This document shows positions 1-11,545 of a stretch of 64,000 nucleotides of DNA, in pieces. Every line of letters starts with the position of its first letter. The stretch's first letter is position 1. The position numbers were made by a program, and so were the translations under genes. Where the stretch lies: positions 2,943,501 through 3,007,500 of the forward strand of contig JAYKKT010000088.1 of NCBI GenBank assembly GCA_036023115.1, read 5' to 3'. This DNA is from Brasenia schreberi. Its lineage: Eukaryota > Streptophyta > Magnoliopsida > Nymphaeales > Cabombaceae. The notes beneath the pieces were generated by a model that was given only the letters and a program-made list of their open reading frames with translations, was not told the DNA's origin and made no database searches.

Positions 1-547
1 CATTGTGATTGATAACGGGTGAAATAGAGGGATACTCAAATTAGTTAGCAATCTTGGGTTTAAATTATGCAATTGTGAAGGTTTGCATAACTTAATGAAG
101 TAAAAGATACGCCAATCCAGAGTTTGTCTTCAGATAAAACAGTTGATCCTTAGACCAAGCCACATAAATTCACCCACAACACTACTTTTAATTTTTTATG
201 GAACAGTTTAGATTTGGGGCATCGTTTCCTGGTTGGTCAACTCCCCCTTGCAAGAGTCATTATCTAATCTCTCTCTCTCTCTCTCTCTCTCGAGGTGGTT
301 TTAGAACTTCATGTTGAGTGACGTAGCAGCACAATCAGCTATATTTCTCTACACTGACATCTACGAAGTCCACAATAGGGGTTTCCCTCGCATCTCTTTG
401 TCAACGGGGCTGGTAATATTCTCACTCAAGATAAGGCCTTAATTTCTGGGAAGTGTTTCAGCCCTTTTGTGTGGACTCTCTTCTCTTCTTGCTGCCCCTT
501 CTGTCCGCCACAGACACCTCAGCACTCTCTCTCTCTCAGACACCTCA

Positions 548-608
<61 letters not shown>

Positions 609-950
609 TTTTATACACAGACAGAGACAAGGGAGAGAGAGACTTTTAACTAGATGGCAACTTAAATCCTATTGGTAGCAATCAATAAAAGTTCTTTCCC
701 CTATTTCGATATTAAACACTTCAAGGGAAATGACCAAGATTTGCGTATACAAAGGACAAAATTAAACACAAGGGGATCCAAAAGGACCCTTTAGGTGGAA
801 ATTGATAGACCACTTGACTTGATCTCGGCTGATCGAAAAGGACACTTTTGTGGTATAATGTTTTTTTTTTATTTTTTAAATCTAGTTTTTGGTACCTTTT
901 TATCTAAGCTTCTTTTTGTAGTCTTTCTACGGGTTTAAATCGTAAAATAT
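1..950. other. Intergenic, no gene recognised
   Basis: AT-rich intergenic DNA with two CT microsatellites (268-291 and 551-604). Short reading frames over the microsatellites only translate the repeat (Ser-Leu or Arg-Glu runs) and have no other support. Confidence 0.6.
551..604. repeat. (CT)n microsatellite
   Basis: A pure CT dinucleotide run of about 54 bases, preceded by two short copies of a 'cagacacctcag' motif with CT runs. No coding value. Confidence 0.95.
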
Positions 951-954
951 AGTC

Positions 955-1255
955 TCATTGTTGATTTATAATATTTATCTTTCAATTTTAATGATATCTT
1001 CTTTATCATATAGGGTCTAATTACTAATCTATAATATTTATCTTTCAACTTTAACAGTATCTTCTTTATAACATAGAATACTTAATGTACCTTTTCATTT
1101 TAGCTAAATTACATTAATTTTATATGTAATATCTTTATCAATTTTTCAATCACTATGAAAACTAACCTTAGGTATTTAAAAATTTTCTTACGAAGGATCC
1201 AATATGTGTCAATCTTAATTTCTATATAATCTAAAGTAATAAAATGATCGCATTT
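955..1255 (-). mobile_element. RTE-type LINE fragment, decayed
   Basis: This AT-rich stretch aligns by eye with 8096-8330, the part of the minus-strand RTE element lying 3' of its reverse transcriptase. Shared landmarks include 'ataatatttatctttcaa', 'cacattaattntatgta' and 'aagtatttaaaa'. A segment of about 66 bp (from 961 and again from about 1030) is duplicated within it. No open frame survives. The ends are not defined. Confidence 0.6.
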
Positions 1256-2014
1256 ATATATATAAAGTCTAATACACCTGTCATATTATATATTTATCAT
1301 ATTTTAAAATTCTCAATAATTCATCCCAAAAAATGAAAAATTGAGTTTAAAAGTAAAAAAAGTATACTTGTAATTTTTGGATGTGTAGTTGATCCATGTG
1401 TTCTATTTATTTTTTAACTCAAATATCTATCTCTTAAGATTTAAGATGAATAGTTTAAATTCTCAAAAATCAATTAACATTGAAAATATTGAACATTAGA
1501 AGCATATTAGACACATATATAAGTCTAGCTAGTTCCTCGAAACTAAATCTAAAAAATAAAAATAAAGATTCGAATCGTGCGTATGCCCATTATTTAATTT
1601 TGCTTGCATCACGACTGACGTGGGAGAGAATCATTCGGCCGGTCTCTTGTACCTCTGAGCAATATTATGCCAATAAATTGCTAAAAGCTTATGATGCCTT
1701 CGGGACATATTCTTTAAGAGTTTTGACATTGTTGAATTCATTATATGATGGATGTGTCTCTATAATACGAAAAAATTATGTCTTAATCTGTGAGTTTGAA
1801 GTGGTGACCAAACTGGAAGTGGTGCTGCCAACATTCAACCATCCACACCAGGTTAGGTGTGGCCTTACACAGCCACCTTCCTCACTGACGTCTGCCATGC
1901 CCTACCATCACACCCAACCAGACCCTCCTAACCTGTTGTGGGGATACGCAAGAATATGGTCCATAAGAAATAACCTGCTCTCATATAAATATAAATATAA
2001 ATAAACAAACAAAC

Positions 2015-2052
<38 letters not shown>

Positions 2053-2244
2053 GGGGGGGTCATGCAACCTTTGACACATGTGGTACCTTTAAAAGATTTA
2101 TAAGTGTTTGGAAAAACATTTTAAAAACACCTTTATTATACTAATGTCTTCAAAGTAAAAGAGTTGACATGAGAGATTTATACATGTTTGAGAGATTGTT
2201 GGATCCAGTTTTTCAATATATATAAAGAGAGAGAGTACTGGTCC
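1256..2244. other. Intergenic, no gene recognised
   Basis: AT-rich DNA. A 174-codon open frame at 1480-2004 resembles no family I know and ends in a Tyr-Lys repeat made by an ATAAAT microsatellite; I do not call it a gene. A (TA)n(GA)n(G)n compound microsatellite lies at about 2014-2058. Confidence 0.5.
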
Positions 2245-2532
2245 GTGCACAATCTAGCAGTTTGCATAGTTCCACTAATACAACCATGCCCTCTGCTCTC
2301 TACCATCTTCTACTTTTCAAAATCGCTTTTCGTCCATCAAAACTATCACAACTATCACCAAAACCATCTAAAAAAATACAAAACTATCTATATAGGTTAT
2401 TTTAAGTGGTTTTGGTGCTTGCCTTTGGTCACTAAAAGATTATTTTGAATAGTCGAAAAGTAACATATGGTGATAGAAGAATGCAACCGGTGGTTGAATT
2501 GATGGAACCATATAAACCGTTCAATTCAGCAC
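2245..2532. mobile_element. Microsatellite-flanked hairpin (MITE-like) element, copy A
   Basis: The ends are imperfect inverted repeats. The left arm has GTGC at 2245 and 'gttccactaatacaacca' near 2269-2286; the reverse complement of the right arm reads 'gttccatcaattcaacca'. A GA run (2226-2235) borders the left end and a (TA)n run (2537-2570) the right end. The middle is AT-rich with no ORF. The same arm core occurs in the element at 52752-53060. It looks like a non-autonomous DNA element; no transposase is visible and no TSD could be fixed because of the simple-repeat borders. Confidence 0.55.
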
Positions 2533-2533
2533 A

Positions 2534-2536
<3 letters not shown>

Positions 2537-2573
<37 letters not shown>

Positions 2574-2585
2574 GTGTGTGTGTGT
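2537..2585. repeat. (TA)n(TG)n microsatellite
   Basis: A TA run followed by a short GT run, immediately outside the right arm of the hairpin element. Confidence 0.9.
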
Positions 2586-3139
2586 ACTTATGTATGTAAG
2601 TATATGTGCATGTTGTTAGATGCTTCAACATTCAGAAAATCAGAACCTCCCATTGTAAATAATGAGTTAATTTTTTCTTAAGCAAACACATGTCAATAGT
2701 TTTTTTTCGAAGCAAACATGTGTCAATAGAGCGGAATGTGTGACCTTAACTTAATGACATGTCTTCTCATTGCTTTTTGTCGCTATTTATTGCAATCCTT
2801 AACTAATGTTGGTTCGATCACGGTTCATGATTTGAGGCAATTTGAAACTGCCAGTTTATAACCGTTGGTTCCAGTTTACCCGTAATCGGTCATGTCTATG
2901 CCTACCTGTCAAAGATTTACAAATGAATTAAATAAACTACCAATATCTTATGAGTGCCTAGTTTGTTTCATCAGTGACCAAGATTAAAACAAGACCAATT
3001 CAATCCTTTTTGTTTGACAAGGCAGAAATCTATATTCCGAAAGTTAGAAACTTCAATCCGCATTGGGAAAATTTTTTCTTACATAAGAGAACATCTTGTT
3101 TTCTAGGTCGTTATTAATAACATTAGCATATTCTAAAAT
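2586..3139. other. Intergenic with a CCGGTT-family trace
   Basis: Nothing coding. At about 2812-2900 a 'ggttcnnnaccgttggttcc' type sequence ends in 'cggtcatgtctat', matching the CCGGTT-rich repeat family seen elsewhere in the window. Confidence 0.5.
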
Positions 3140-3545
3140 ATAGAGCAGGAATGTGATCGAATTGAGTCGAGTTGAGCTTGAGTACCAGCAAAGTTGACTC
3201 AATTAGCAACAAACATGCTTAGGTCTCAACTAGACTCACTAAGGACATGCTCGGTTTATGCTCGACCTCAAGCAATCTTCAATCTTCAAGCTTGAGCATG
3301 AATTTGAGTTATGTTAGAACAATTTGAGCTCTGCTCGACAGGATAGTTTGAGCTCGTTGCAAGCAAGATTGACCCAATTAAGCCCTGCTCAAGATGAAAT
3401 TAGCATATATAGAGAGAATGTGATGGAGTAGATCGTCGAGCTTGGGTACATGCAAACTTGACTCAAGTAGTGATGAACATGCTTGGCTCTCAACTAGACT
3501 CGTTAAGAAAATGTTCGATTTCAGCTTGACCCACATACATAAAAT
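3140..3545. repeat. Two direct copies of a GAGCTCGA-rich repeat
   Basis: About 110 bp at 3160-3270 recur at 3425-3535. Shared strings include 'gcaaacttgactcaa', 'gaacatgcttgg' and 'ctcaactagactc'. The second copy differs by many substitutions, so the duplication is old. Surrounding DNA is rich in GAGCTCGAGC-type words. No ORF. Confidence 0.65.
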
Positions 3546-3779
3546 TCTTAAAATATAATGAATTCAATATTTATATTATAAAGCTGGTTTGATTTCTTGG
3601 GTTGAGTACAGGAGAGCTCGAGCTCCACCACCAGAAACTCGAGCTTGGGTGGAGCTCAAACAGGTCATGTCTGGTTCAACTTTTCTTGAGCTGAGCTCAC
3701 GTAGCTCGTGAGCGGCTTTGTCGGACTTGGACCCCCTGACGACAGTTCTATCTATCTCTTTGCAAAGATATACAAGTAT

Positions 3780-4080
3780 GGTTGTTCCAACCCTTCGGTT
3801 CCGGTTAGTCCAGAACCTGTAACCGTAACTGAATTGGCCCAGGGCCGGTACAAGTTTGAATCTGGAACTGGTAATTTTATTAAAAAATTAAATTTTATAA
3901 GAAAATTTTTAATATCAGAACTGGCGGTTCCGGTTTGAATCTGGTTCCAGTCGGGTGAGCCCGAATCTGAGTCCGATTCTAGTTCCAGTTTCACTGGTTA
4001 TGGGTCCAGCCAGTTCTTGGCTCAGTTCGGTTCCGGTTGGAACCACCAAACCGGTTATGAACCGGCCATGTCTATATACA
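3780..4080. repeat. CCGGTT-rich dispersed repeat, copy 1
   Basis: Dense degenerate GGTTCCGGTT/AACCGGAACC words flank an AT-rich core (about 3870-3915). The copy ends in 'aaccggccatgtctata' near 4078. The same layout occurs at about 35976-36213 and 58628-58954. Reading frames across it (3708-4182) translate repeat words only. Confidence 0.65.
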
Positions 4081-5158
4081 AGATTGAAATATTATGTGAA
4101 ATCTTTAATTAGGAAAATGACATCATTACGAGTAGATTTGGACCTCCTTATGACTGTTCAACCTCTCTCTTTTGCAAATTAGGAAATAAGCTGAAAAATA
4201 CTTATAGACCTTTGGTTGTTGTGGGATAAAAATTAAAAAGAAAAATAAAAAGATCTAGAAATTTGATGGTGTCAAAGGCTCGCGAAGCTAAGTATTGATA
4301 AGCTAGATATCTTGTCAAAGTGCTCGCATCGTCTAGCGAATAGTTGGTAAGCTAGCGAAGTTGCTTTGCTATAGACTACCATTTGAAGAGAAGGCTAATG
4401 TGTGTGGACCTTCTGTTGCCTTTTGTTGGTAAAGCCAAGACCATGAGGAAAGGAAATTGAACAAACTTTTGAACCCCTTAGGCCATATTAGGAAGGGCAA
4501 TGTGTGTGGATCTTCTACTACCTTTGGCTGGTAAGAAACAAAGTAACAGGAGGAAAGAAGATGATGCACCTTTCTTACTTTTGTTTGCTAAAAGCAGGAA
4601 GATGATAATGGAGAACAAGATAGAGCTTCATAAAGTCGAAGAATCCTTGTTCTGATCACTCTTAGTGCGAATAAAGCTTGGTTGTTGTTGTTGTTGTTGT
4701 TCCGTGATAAATCTTTTCGACATGTGTCCATGTCCATATGTACATACGCACAGTAGCAGAGCTACAAGGCGAGGTGTGCAATGATGTGCACCTCAACTGA
4801 ATTTTGGGAAATGAAGAATAAAAATGCAAAATTAAACAATCACGATGCAATTTTTGTATTATGTCGAGTCTGAATTGGATCTGAAATAATTAAAGGATAC
4901 GAACTACTACATCCGAAATTTGTTTCGGATGTGACAGAGTTCAGGTTCGGGTAGGATGAGCTTTAAATATTTTCAAATTTATTTTACAATTGCAATTAGC
5001 TGATCCCGTCTAGTATGAGAAAAGGCTTAGTTGTTATTTTACAACTTCAATACGGAGATACAAACTTGCGGAACTTCCCGTCCCACCCCACCACAATTTA
5101 AAAGATGAATGATTGAGATGTATTTAGATATAAAAGCATGTAACCATCATAACATATA
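4081..5158. other. Intergenic with RTE tail scraps
   Basis: No gene. A (GTT)n run at 4680-4701 after 'aataaagcttgg' resembles an RTE tail. At 5005-5040 'cccgtctagtatgagaaaaggcttagttgtt' (here split: cccgtctagtatgag, then aaaaggcttagttgtt) is a decayed RTE 3' end. Confidence 0.5.
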
Positions 5159-5518
<360 letters not shown>

Positions 5519-5587
5519 GCAAGTCACACACGAACCAAACTCAAATTGAGATCAGACTTTGAAGGCCCTTCAGTAAGATGACTAGGT

Positions 5588-6180
5588 AGAGCTCACTGGC
5601 TACCGGTAAACCGGGACCACCTGCTCCAAACTGTTTGAGGTCCATCTCCATCGGCTTCGAGTCCAGTTTCAGTTCAGTTCGACAGTCTTCTTGAATTCCA
5701 ATTTTATTCTGATTTCATTTTGAAATTTTATGGAATAAAGGTAGAATTTTAAAACTAGAAATAACGAGGTAGAAAGAAAACGAGTTGGGATTTTTAAACC
5801 AGCCGATCTTGGGGGCAATCCAGGTTCAACCCACCAGGCCGGGTCCAAATGGGCCACCTCTATGACTTGAAGAACTGATGTGGCTTTCCTTGCTTCTCCT
5901 TTCATGAAGCTTTGGATCTGTTATGGGACCAGTTTGATGGTGGTTACGGTTCTGGTTTGGATGCTGGCTGAGTTTCGATTTTGGTTCCTGTTTTAAAAAC
6001 ATAATGAACAATTAAATTAGCCAATATCAGTTTAGAGTTTGTAGAGAAAAACATGTGACACAAGAGTAAAGTTGTTTCAAAACTATTAAAAATATATAAG
6101 GAACCTAAATTAAAGGAGGAACCTTTGGTTCCACTTCCGGTTGGAACCGTTGGTTCTGGTTCCATGCTGCTTTCCGATTA
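5588..6180. repeat. CCGGTT-rich repeat block(s)
   Basis: GGTTCN/AACCGG-type words at 5600-5700 and 5890-6180 surround an AT-rich core with 'aattttattctgatttcattttg'-like sequence (5700-5760). It probably holds more than one decayed copy of the family. The reading frames here are Pro/Asn/Gly-rich repeat translations. Confidence 0.5.
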
Positions 6181-6309
6181 GGATGTACCATATCCAAACC
6201 CTGCTTGGTCCTTGTTTTAAACTGCTGGGGCAGGTCCAAAGTGGCCATCACTCATAGAAGACCTTGCTACCTTTTTTTTTTGTTTCTCTTTCGGGTTCAT
6301 AATAGGCAA

Positions 6310-6430
6310 GGGTGGTTTAGATAGGCAAACCTCTACTAGCTATCCAGACCTCCAGGTATTGAACTTGTGACTTTCAAGTCTAAGGTTTTTGTAAGTTGAA
6401 CTCCTATCCAGATGAGCTGCTGCTCCTAAG
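6310..6430 (-). mobile_element. tRNA-derived SINE-like copy
   Basis: On the minus strand an A-box-like 'agctcatctggatagg' is followed about 45 bases on by a B-box-like 'aagttcaatacct'. This is the internal Pol III promoter arrangement of tRNA-type SINEs. Ends are unclear. Confidence 0.55.
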
Positions 6431-6462
6431 GTGGAAAACTTGCCTTCTTTCTTTCTCTAGTT

Positions 6463-6560
6463 AAAATGGGGAGGCCGCATACCCTGGGTATTGAACTCAC
6501 AGCCTGCAACTTGTGAGTTGAGACCCCTACCCAGGTGAACTATCGCTCCGAGTGCCGAAA
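6463..6560 (-). mobile_element. tRNA-derived SINE-like copy
   Basis: The minus strand reads 'gatagttcacctgggtagg' (A-box region), then 'gtgagttcaatacccag' (B-box region), then 'gcggcctccccattttaa'. The last string recurs in the copy at 52184-52265 (minus), which supports a shared family body. Confidence 0.65.
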
Positions 6561-7662
6561 ACCTGCTTGGTTTCACCTTCATCACAAAATTTGTACTCAA
6601 GTAAATGAAAGGAAAATGTGGCACTAACCCATCGATCTTGGTCTCAGTTGTGTGGCCACATAGAATCAGAAGCACCAGGAAAATTTAGGAGCAAGGGAAA
6701 TTTTACCAGTACTTTTGCACATTTTCTTGTCAATATATTTTTCCTTTTGCTTGTCAAGCTGTAGGAAACTCCAAGATTTCATGATCGTGGGGATTCCCAT
6801 AATGTAAAAGATGTCTTCATATGAATTTTTGCCTTACTTGGTCGGAAATTTTTTCTTAACTCGGATCATCGAGATTGTCAGAGAGGCAAAGAAGTGAAGC
6901 TCTAAAAAAGTGTCATTAGATGAAGAACACTTTAAAGGAAAAAGAAAACAGGAAAGTGTTTGAATTGAAACCATAAAATATGATATAGCCTTTTGTGATT
7001 TAAATGCTACTATAACACAAGATCGAGCTCTATGGTGTCAAAGAATCGATGTAGAACTGGCCGAAATTGCTTTCCTTTCAGCATATGCACAGAGATCCAT
7101 TCGTCCGCATGCTTGAATTGTTGTAAGAAAACTCTTCACAGGTAGAAAATCTAACCATGGGGAATACATAGGAGAGCGTTGAGTAAGAGCACAGATGTTA
7201 AATTTTGTGGCAAGAATACATAGGCTTATCCCTTTACTGTGAAAACATTTCCTAGGTAAAAATTTGCAACTGAACCAGAAACATCACAAATCGGATTATT
7301 CCCGTGTTCAAAATTGAGAAAGTTCTATTTATTTTTCTCAAAAAATAAGGAAATCGGGTCTATTCTCCCACTCACTGGACACAGCGCATGTCTCATGTGG
7401 ATGTTTTGATTTAATAAGCAAAATTAGTGCTATGATAATAAAGGTACTTGTTGCTAGCAGATATCGATTTAAATGCTAGAATCGGATAGAAGAGTTGTAG
7501 GACTGTGGGTCTAGCTGGTTACCTTCTTGAAACATGCCAATCTCCATGCTGGCTACTAGCAACCAAGTTGAGGATCGGTTTGTGAACTTTAAAATTCTTA
7601 TAAGAAAGATTCAGAGAGCCAGCTGAATTCTGAATTAATCAATCGCCCTGACGTGACATTTT
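6561..7662. other. Intergenic, nothing recognised
   Basis: Unique-looking AT-rich sequence without an open frame, RNA gene or repeat that I can identify. Confidence 0.5.
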
Positions 7663-7677
7663 TTAAATTAAGAGATT

Positions 7678-10600
7678 CAACGACTACAACTAAGCCTTTT
7701 ACCGTACTACATGGGGTCGGCTACATGGATTCTTTGTTTTCATATAATCCTATCATGTGTCATGCTAACAGTTAAGTTAATTGAATATAAACTATATCAT
7801 TCTTTATTGTTTCTTTCCAATACTTTTACGGTTGTCTTCTTCCTTTTTTAACATTTTCACAATCTAGTTTTCATATCTTCTTATGGAACAATCCTTTGAT
7901 CGTCTTTCTACATTTCCAACCCATCTTAAACGATTTTCTCTAATGTTATTCTCAATTTGTTTTTAATAACCTCATTATGTATACGGTCTTCCCGTGTGTA
8001 ACCGCTCATCTATCTCAACATGTTCATTTATGCTATAGACATCTTTTGCACATGATGATAATTAACTATCCAACACTCAGAATCATAAAACATAGAAGGT
8101 CTAATTACTGTTTTATAATATTTATCTTTCAACTTTAATGGTATTTTCTTATCACATAGAATACCTGATGCCCCTCTCCATTTTAACTAATCGGCATTAA
8201 TTCTATGTATAACATCTTCATCAATTTTTCATTACTTTGAAAAATGAACTCTAAGTATTTAAAACTTTTCTTATGAGGAAATGAATTGTGTGCCAATTTT
8301 AATTTTTATGTCCTTTAAAGTACCCAAATGATCAAACTTACATTCCATATATTTTTTCTTTGTTCTACTAAGTCAAAAATATTGACTTTCTAACATTTTT
8401 CTCAATAGTTCTAATTTCCTATTAACTTTTTTCTTAGACTCATCCACTAACACAATATCATTTGCAAATAACATATACAAATGTGTTTCATCTTGAATAT
8501 GTTTTGTCAACTCATCAATGACCAATATAAATAAATATGGACTTAAAGTTGATCCCTAATGTAATCCAATCTTAACTTCAAAGGAGTCTGTCATTCCTTC
8601 ATGAGTCCTCACACATGTTTTTGTACTATCGTACATGTATCTTATAAGATTTATGTATGTCAATCTGATACCTTTCTTTTCCAAGATTCTCCAAAGAATA
8701 TCTCTTGGCATCCTATCATAAGCTTTTTCTAGATCAATAAATAGCATATGAAGATTCTTTTTTACTCTAAAATGTTTTATAAGACAGTCTAAATAGGTGA
8801 ATCGCTTCAATAGTAGATCTATCAGACATAAATCTGAATTGGTTCTCTGTTGTACTAGATGTTTTTTTAACCTAAGTTCAATAATTTTTTCTCATAATTT
8901 TATAGTATGGCTCATTAACTTGATATCTCGATAATTTGCACAATTCTAAATGTCTCACTTGTTCTTATATGAGTATAAGTATGCTCACTTTTCATTCCTC
9001 GGGCATCTTTTAGGTTCTCCATATTTCATTAAATAGTCTTGTGAGCCAAGTGAGTATCATCTCTCCTAGAATTTTCTATATTTATATAGTAATATTGTCT
9101 GGTTCTACATATTTACCAACCTTCATATATTTAAGAGTCTCTTTGAATTCATTCTTTTGAATACACCAACAGAAATTATGGTTTATATATGTTTATGATT
9201 TGACTAACTCTCCTAAGTTAATACTTTCATCTGTATTTTCATTAAAAAGCTTATATAAATAAATTTTTTATCTATTTTTTATATCATTATTTGCTACTAG
9301 AATTTTTCTCATCCTCATCTTTGATGCATCTAACAAAAGTAAGATCCTTAGTTTTTTTTATCTCTAGCTTTAGCTATCATAAAAATATCTCTTTCACCTT
9401 CTTTTGAGTTAATTTTTTTATATAAATCCAACCAATTTTTGGCTTTTGCATCACTAATAACATTTTTCGCTTCTTTGCTTTCTTATAAGTGTCTCAAATT
9501 TCACTAGTCTTTTTGGTATAATACAATTTGTAACATGCCTTCTTTGCCTTGATTTTATCTTACACCACTTCACCACAAAACTTATTTTTGCTTAGGTATG
9601 CCTCCCTTAGATTTGCCTAATACATTTTTTGTCACTTATTTAATATGTATATTCATATTGTTTCACATATCATAAGGTATACCTATATAATTCCAAACTT
9701 TTTCTTGAAGAACTTTCTATTTAAATATATATCCTCAAAGAACTTTCTATTTAGATATATCTTATTTCTCACACTTAAAGTTTCACCGTCTAATTTGAAT
9801 AATTCTATGAACTCTATTATTCTTGGTCCATTTTTTTTACTTTGAAATCAATTACTAAAAATCGATGTTGAGTAGTTAAGCTTTCTCTTAGAATTACCTT
9901 TTAATCTTTACAATAGGATCTATTTGTTTTACAAACAAAATAATCAATTTGTCTTTGTAACAAACTATGCTTATAAGTAACTAAATGTTCATCTTATTTT
10001 TTGAAAATTGTATTGGCTATAAAAATATCAAAAGTCATAGCAAAATTTAAAATGTCCCTACCCTCCTCATTTATATCCCAAAACCATAGTTTCCATGAAT
10101 CTTAATGCATCTTTATTGATATGTTCATTTAAGTTTCCTCCTAAATAAATTATCTCTCTTCGTAAAATTCTTTGAATTACTTTATCTAACTCCTCCCAAA
10201 AAACCTTTTTTATACTATCTTTTAATCCTACTTGGGGTGCATCAACACAAACTATATTCAAAGTCTTTACTCCTTACACTAATTTCACTATCATAATTTG
10301 ATTGTCATATTATTGTATATCTACTACATTATTCTTTAAATCTTTATTTACAATAATATCAACTCCATTTCGAGCATTTTCCTTTCCTAATTATCATAAT
10401 TTAAAACATGTATTCTTAATCTCCTTTGCTTTTTCTTTGACCCACTTTATCTCTTGTAAAAGTAGAATGTGAATCTTTCTCAGAATCATAATATCTACCA
10501 CCTTCATTAACGTGGAGGTCAATGTTTTGATATTCCTCCCACCCACTATCTCTTGTAAATATAGAATGTAAATTTTTCTCTCAATCATAGTATCTACCAC

Positions 10601-11031
10601 CTCCATTAACGTGAAGGTCACTGATACGATATTCTAAATATCATTATAAATCTTATTATTTAAGACTAACTTTTTTACCCCCACATCTATCCATGGTGAA
10701 AATATGAAGATCCTTGTTATAACTTGTTTAATACATTTGGGTGACAATTTAGTGGGACTAACTTTTTTATCCACAGTCGTTCATGATGTGGAAACCCTCT
10801 TTGCAATTGATTCACTTTATCCGAACAAATATGTAAAGGCTCTTGCTTACTTTTCACTATAATTGGGCTCTACAATGTGTCGGTAAGAGGGAACACCTCA
10901 ATGCAATGCTCATAATAAATAAAATCCATGATAGATAAGTTTGACACATTTTATGTTTGTTGTCAAAGGTCTTACGCAACCCTCCTCCTTTATCTAGGCT
11001 TGGGATCGATACATAGGCAGGTGCATTGTTC
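7678..11031 (-). mobile_element. Near full-length, inactivated RTE-clade LINE
   Basis: Non-LTR retrotransposon of about 3.35 kb, the usual size of plant RTE elements. It is bounded by a 15-bp direct repeat (ttaaattaagagatt at 7663-7677 and 11032-11046). On the minus strand the order is: a 5' region; endonuclease remnants (LQEIKW around 10430-10470; YLGGNLNEH around 10120-10150); reverse transcriptase with the [12 protein letters not shown] motif near 8730 (frame 8556-8810); then a 3' end reading 'gtcggctac...actaagcc' on the plus strand. The frame is broken into short pieces by many stops and shifts, so it cannot encode an active protein. A 99-bp internal duplication covers part of the endonuclease region (10394-10621). 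Confidence 0.85.
8556..8810 (-). pseudogene. RTE reverse-transcriptase fragment
   Basis: This 84-residue open stretch contains [13 protein letters not shown] (RT motif with the first catalytic Asp) and THEGMTDSFEVKIGLH. It matches, residue by residue over most of its length, the better preserved RT in the plus-strand copy at 39034-39244. It is broken on both sides. It belongs to the LINE spanning 7678-11031. Confidence 0.85.
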
Positions 11032-11046
11032 TTAAATTAAGAGATT

Positions 11047-11545
11047 AAAAATTAATGTTCCAAGACATTGTTGCATCCAATATAACATGTTAATTCCTTT
11101 TCTTGAGCACTAAATAGAAGACTATTTCTACCATCCTACACCAATCTGCTCGTGTATATCTTGATTAACAGTCGATACGGAAGAAGTTGGCTTTCACAAT
11201 AATGATGAGTAACAATTGAACAAGCAAATCATTCGTTTGAGTGCATCGCTGCTATATTCATCTTCGTAACATACAGAATCATCCAAGAAGGAATCTAGTG
11301 CAACAGAAAATGATTGTTCTACTGTTATTTGAACTGTTCAAAATGGAGAATTTCTCTCTAAAAGGAAAAAGTGTGGAAGATGCTCGATTCACAGTCATGG
11401 AACCAAAACTATTGGATGGAAAGAAACTTGACTTCACCAAAACCAGGCAATGAGAGGATGATGCATGCATAAAAAGGAGAGGAGAAAACATTTTTGAACC
11501 TTGTTCATCGTGCAAAAGAATCCAATCATAAGTCCCTCGATCCAT
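11047..11545. other. 3' flank of the ITPK gene
   Basis: No coding sequence recognised. This stretch probably includes the ITPK 3' UTR on the minus strand. The short frames at 11241-11545 have no family support. Confidence 0.4.

Noticed and set aside
1480..2004. 174-codon open frame
   Set aside because: AT-rich, no recognisable domain, ends in microsatellite-encoded Tyr-Lys repeats, and sits beside decayed transposon DNA.
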